This document shows, piece by piece, positions 61,801 through 64,000 of a DNA stretch of 64,000 bases; the first letter of the stretch is position 1, and the number at the start of each line of letters is the position of its first letter. Under the pieces are notes generated by a model. That model had not been told where the DNA came from. It saw only the letters and a list, made by a program, of their open reading frames with translations, and made no database searches. The position numbers and the translations under genes were made by a program. Origin of the DNA: Piromyces finnis (Eukaryota; Neocallimastigomycota; Neocallimastigomycetes; Neocallimastigales; Neocallimastigaceae); NCBI GenBank assembly GCA_002104945.1, contig MCFH01000008.1, positions 302,501 through 366,500 of the forward strand, in the 5' to 3' direction.

Positions 61801-64000
61801 TTTAGATATTAATAAAACTAATAAAAAATAAGAATATTAATAATAATTAATTTAATCGAGGTAGACAACTTTATTTAATAATATATTCTATTTTATAAAA
61901 ACATCCTCATGATGAAGGATACAAAAAAAAAATTCATTCACTATAAATAAATAAAAAACTTTTTTTATAAATATTATGTATTTTTTATTCATGAGGAATA
62001 AAAGATGAATATTCCTTCCCTATCAAAGATAATGAATGAACCATTTTTAAAACTTTTACTTTTTTCATATTTTATATTTTAGTTTATCAAATTTTTTTTT
62101 CTAATCCTTTTCATTAATTTAAAAGAAAATTTATTTTTCATTTTCTGAATTTTAAATTTTAATTAATTTCTTTTTATTGTATAAAAATGTCATCGAACCA
62201 TCATTTTATTTGTTCAATCTTTAAATTAAAATATTATTATTTAATTTGATAAATAAAAAAAAAAGGAAAGAAAAATAAATGATTTTATTTAATTAAATTT
62301 TAAAAAGAAAAAAAAAATTATAATTATGGAAGGAATTGGTATTTTGAATGTAATTGTTATTATTAATTAGTATTATTAAATAGTATTTTCTATTATTATT
62401 GAATGGTTTTATTTATTATAAAATAGTATAATAGTATATGTTATTAAATATGGAACTATTATTATTAAATAGTATATGTGTATCGCATGTATGGATATAT
62501 TTATTTATTTATAGTTTTATTATTTTGAAATAAATAAAAAAATTAAAATTTATATTATTTAATAATAGGTACTACTATTATCCTAATTCTATGTTAATTC
62601 TATGGTATTTCTTATACCCTATAAATTGATGGTTGATTAATTTTTAATCTACAGGTCATAGATATAAAAAAAATTGGTAAGTAGAATGTTTCATTCAATA
62701 ACACTATTTGCAAGAATGAAATAAAAAAAAAAGCAATGCAAGTAGAGTTTGGCCAAATTAAATCCTGGAAAAAAAAAAAAAAAGGTTAAAAAAAAGAATT
62801 ATAATCATAAAAAAAAAAAAAGTTTAATTTTTATTTAATTAAAATGAACATAAACTTTATTTATTATAAAAATTGAATTTTTTGATTATTCTATAAATTT
62901 TATAAATTAATAAAAATTAAAATTATTAATTATTATTTTTTTTAATTAATATAAAAAAAAGCTTAATTTTAGAAACTATTTTTTAAAAAAGTAATGTTAT
63001 TCCTAAATACGTTTATTTATCATTTTAAATAAGGAATTGATATAAATTGGTAGGGAAAATCTAGTTGCTTTTTACCTATTCATGATATAATTTACAAGTA
63101 TTAAAAATATTAAATTTATCAAGTATTGATCTATCTACTATTGTTAATATTATCTTTTTTTTTTTTTATTTATTTTTAAAAATCAAATACACACTACACT
63201 TTTTATTGTTAAGTAATTTTTTTTATTGTTATTAATTGACAGTTTCATCTTTAAATTAAATTATTCATAAAATAAATTAATAATTTATAATTTAATAAAT
63301 ATCTTATAGAACATATATTATTAATATATTGTATAGTAAATAATATATTGAAAATGTATTGAAAAATTTTATAGCCATTCAATGAATACTTTAATTTCTT
63401 TAATAAAATGTCACTTTTATAAAGTTTTATAAAAAGGAATAACAGTAGTAGTAGAGGCGCCTTTTGAATCTAATCAATATATTCCATTTTAAATGAATTC
63501 TTAATACAACACAAAAAATAATCATGACTTTTTTTATCCATAGTATTTAATATTTTTATTAGTATCATTCTAATATAGAATATAGAATGGTATTATATAT
63601 TTTTTAATTATGAAATAAACAAAAAGCCTTTTTCTAAAAAAAAAAATTATGATAAAAAGTACATATCTTTACCTGAAACAAAAATAGAGTCGTTTGTAGC
63701 TCTATTCTATAATTAATTTAAATTTAGTGTTCTTTTTTTATTTTATTTATTTTAATTAAAAATGAATTTTTCCTATTTGTTCTTTAAAAATATTAATTTA
63801 ATAAAGTGATAATATTTTTTTTTTATTTATTAAAAATATTCTTTTTTAAGCTATTACTATTTATGATTCTATGAAACAATTCAAGCCTTTTTAACTAAAC
63901 GAATAAAAAGCAAGGAATATCCATTTAAAAAGTATTTTTTTTTTTAAAAAATATATTAATCATTTATAAAAAAAAAAAAAACTTTATTAGTAGTAATAAA

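Overview
This is a 64-kb piece of an extremely AT-rich eukaryotic nuclear genome. It is packed with A and T homopolymers, ATT/TTTA/TATTAC microsatellites and short GT..AG introns, mostly about 60 to 350 nt. Coding islands are much richer in G and C than the gaps between them. The gene set is fungal-like: an ankyrin-DHHC Akr1-type acyltransferase, homoserine dehydrogenase and mevalonate diphosphate decarboxylase. One bacterial-type intronless hydrolase is present, and one enzyme has an organelle-type presequence ending in FSSTS. Together these best fit an anaerobic gut fungus (Neocallimastigomycota). That assignment is inference; no rRNA or other decisive marker is present.

Layout: (1) 1-1770, the 5' part of an acidic Asn/Ser-rich unknown protein (-), running off the left edge. 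(2) 6.6-12 kb, three plus-strand genes: hotdog thioesterase, RNA polymerase subunit RPB12, and eIF3i. (3) 12.9-16.8 kb, a 14-exon Akr1-like palmitoyltransferase (-). (4) 19.5-25.7 kb, an Asn-rich unknown (+), tRNA-Ser(CGA) (-), an ARMC7-like armadillo protein (+) and homoserine dehydrogenase (+). (5) 26.1-31.8 kb, a 25-exon SART3/Prp24-type U4/U6 recycling factor (-), including an 11-nt microexon. (6) 34.4-35.6 kb, intronless mevalonate diphosphate decarboxylase (-). (7) About 830 bp of TATTAC repeat, then the bacterial-like alpha/beta hydrolase (+). (8) 39.9-51.0 kb, peptidyl-tRNA hydrolase (-), proteasome lid subunit Rpn7 (-), SmG (+), eIF1A (-) and ribosomal stalk protein P2 (-). (9) 53.8-55.9 kb, an ER protein disulfide isomerase ending in KDEL (-). 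(10) 55.9-64 kb, a gene desert with a 750-bp ATT repeat.

Most genes are housekeeping: transcription, splicing, translation, protein turnover, ER folding, and amino-acid and sterol precursor synthesis. They do not form a pathway cluster. I joined exons by hand; in every recognised gene the splice phases close and the rebuilt protein has the family's usual length. Four genes (RPB12, ARMC7, SmG and most exons of SART3) are largely invisible to a simple long-ORF scan because their exons are short.

The most unusual points are introns placed at the start codon (inside the ATG of P2, directly after the ATG of eIF3i), the 11-nt microexon, coding-like relics inside the long first introns of eIF3i and SmG, the probable bacterial acquisition, and a Lys in place of a conserved catalytic-site Asn in the peptidyl-tRNA hydrolase. 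I saw no clear novel multi-gene system.
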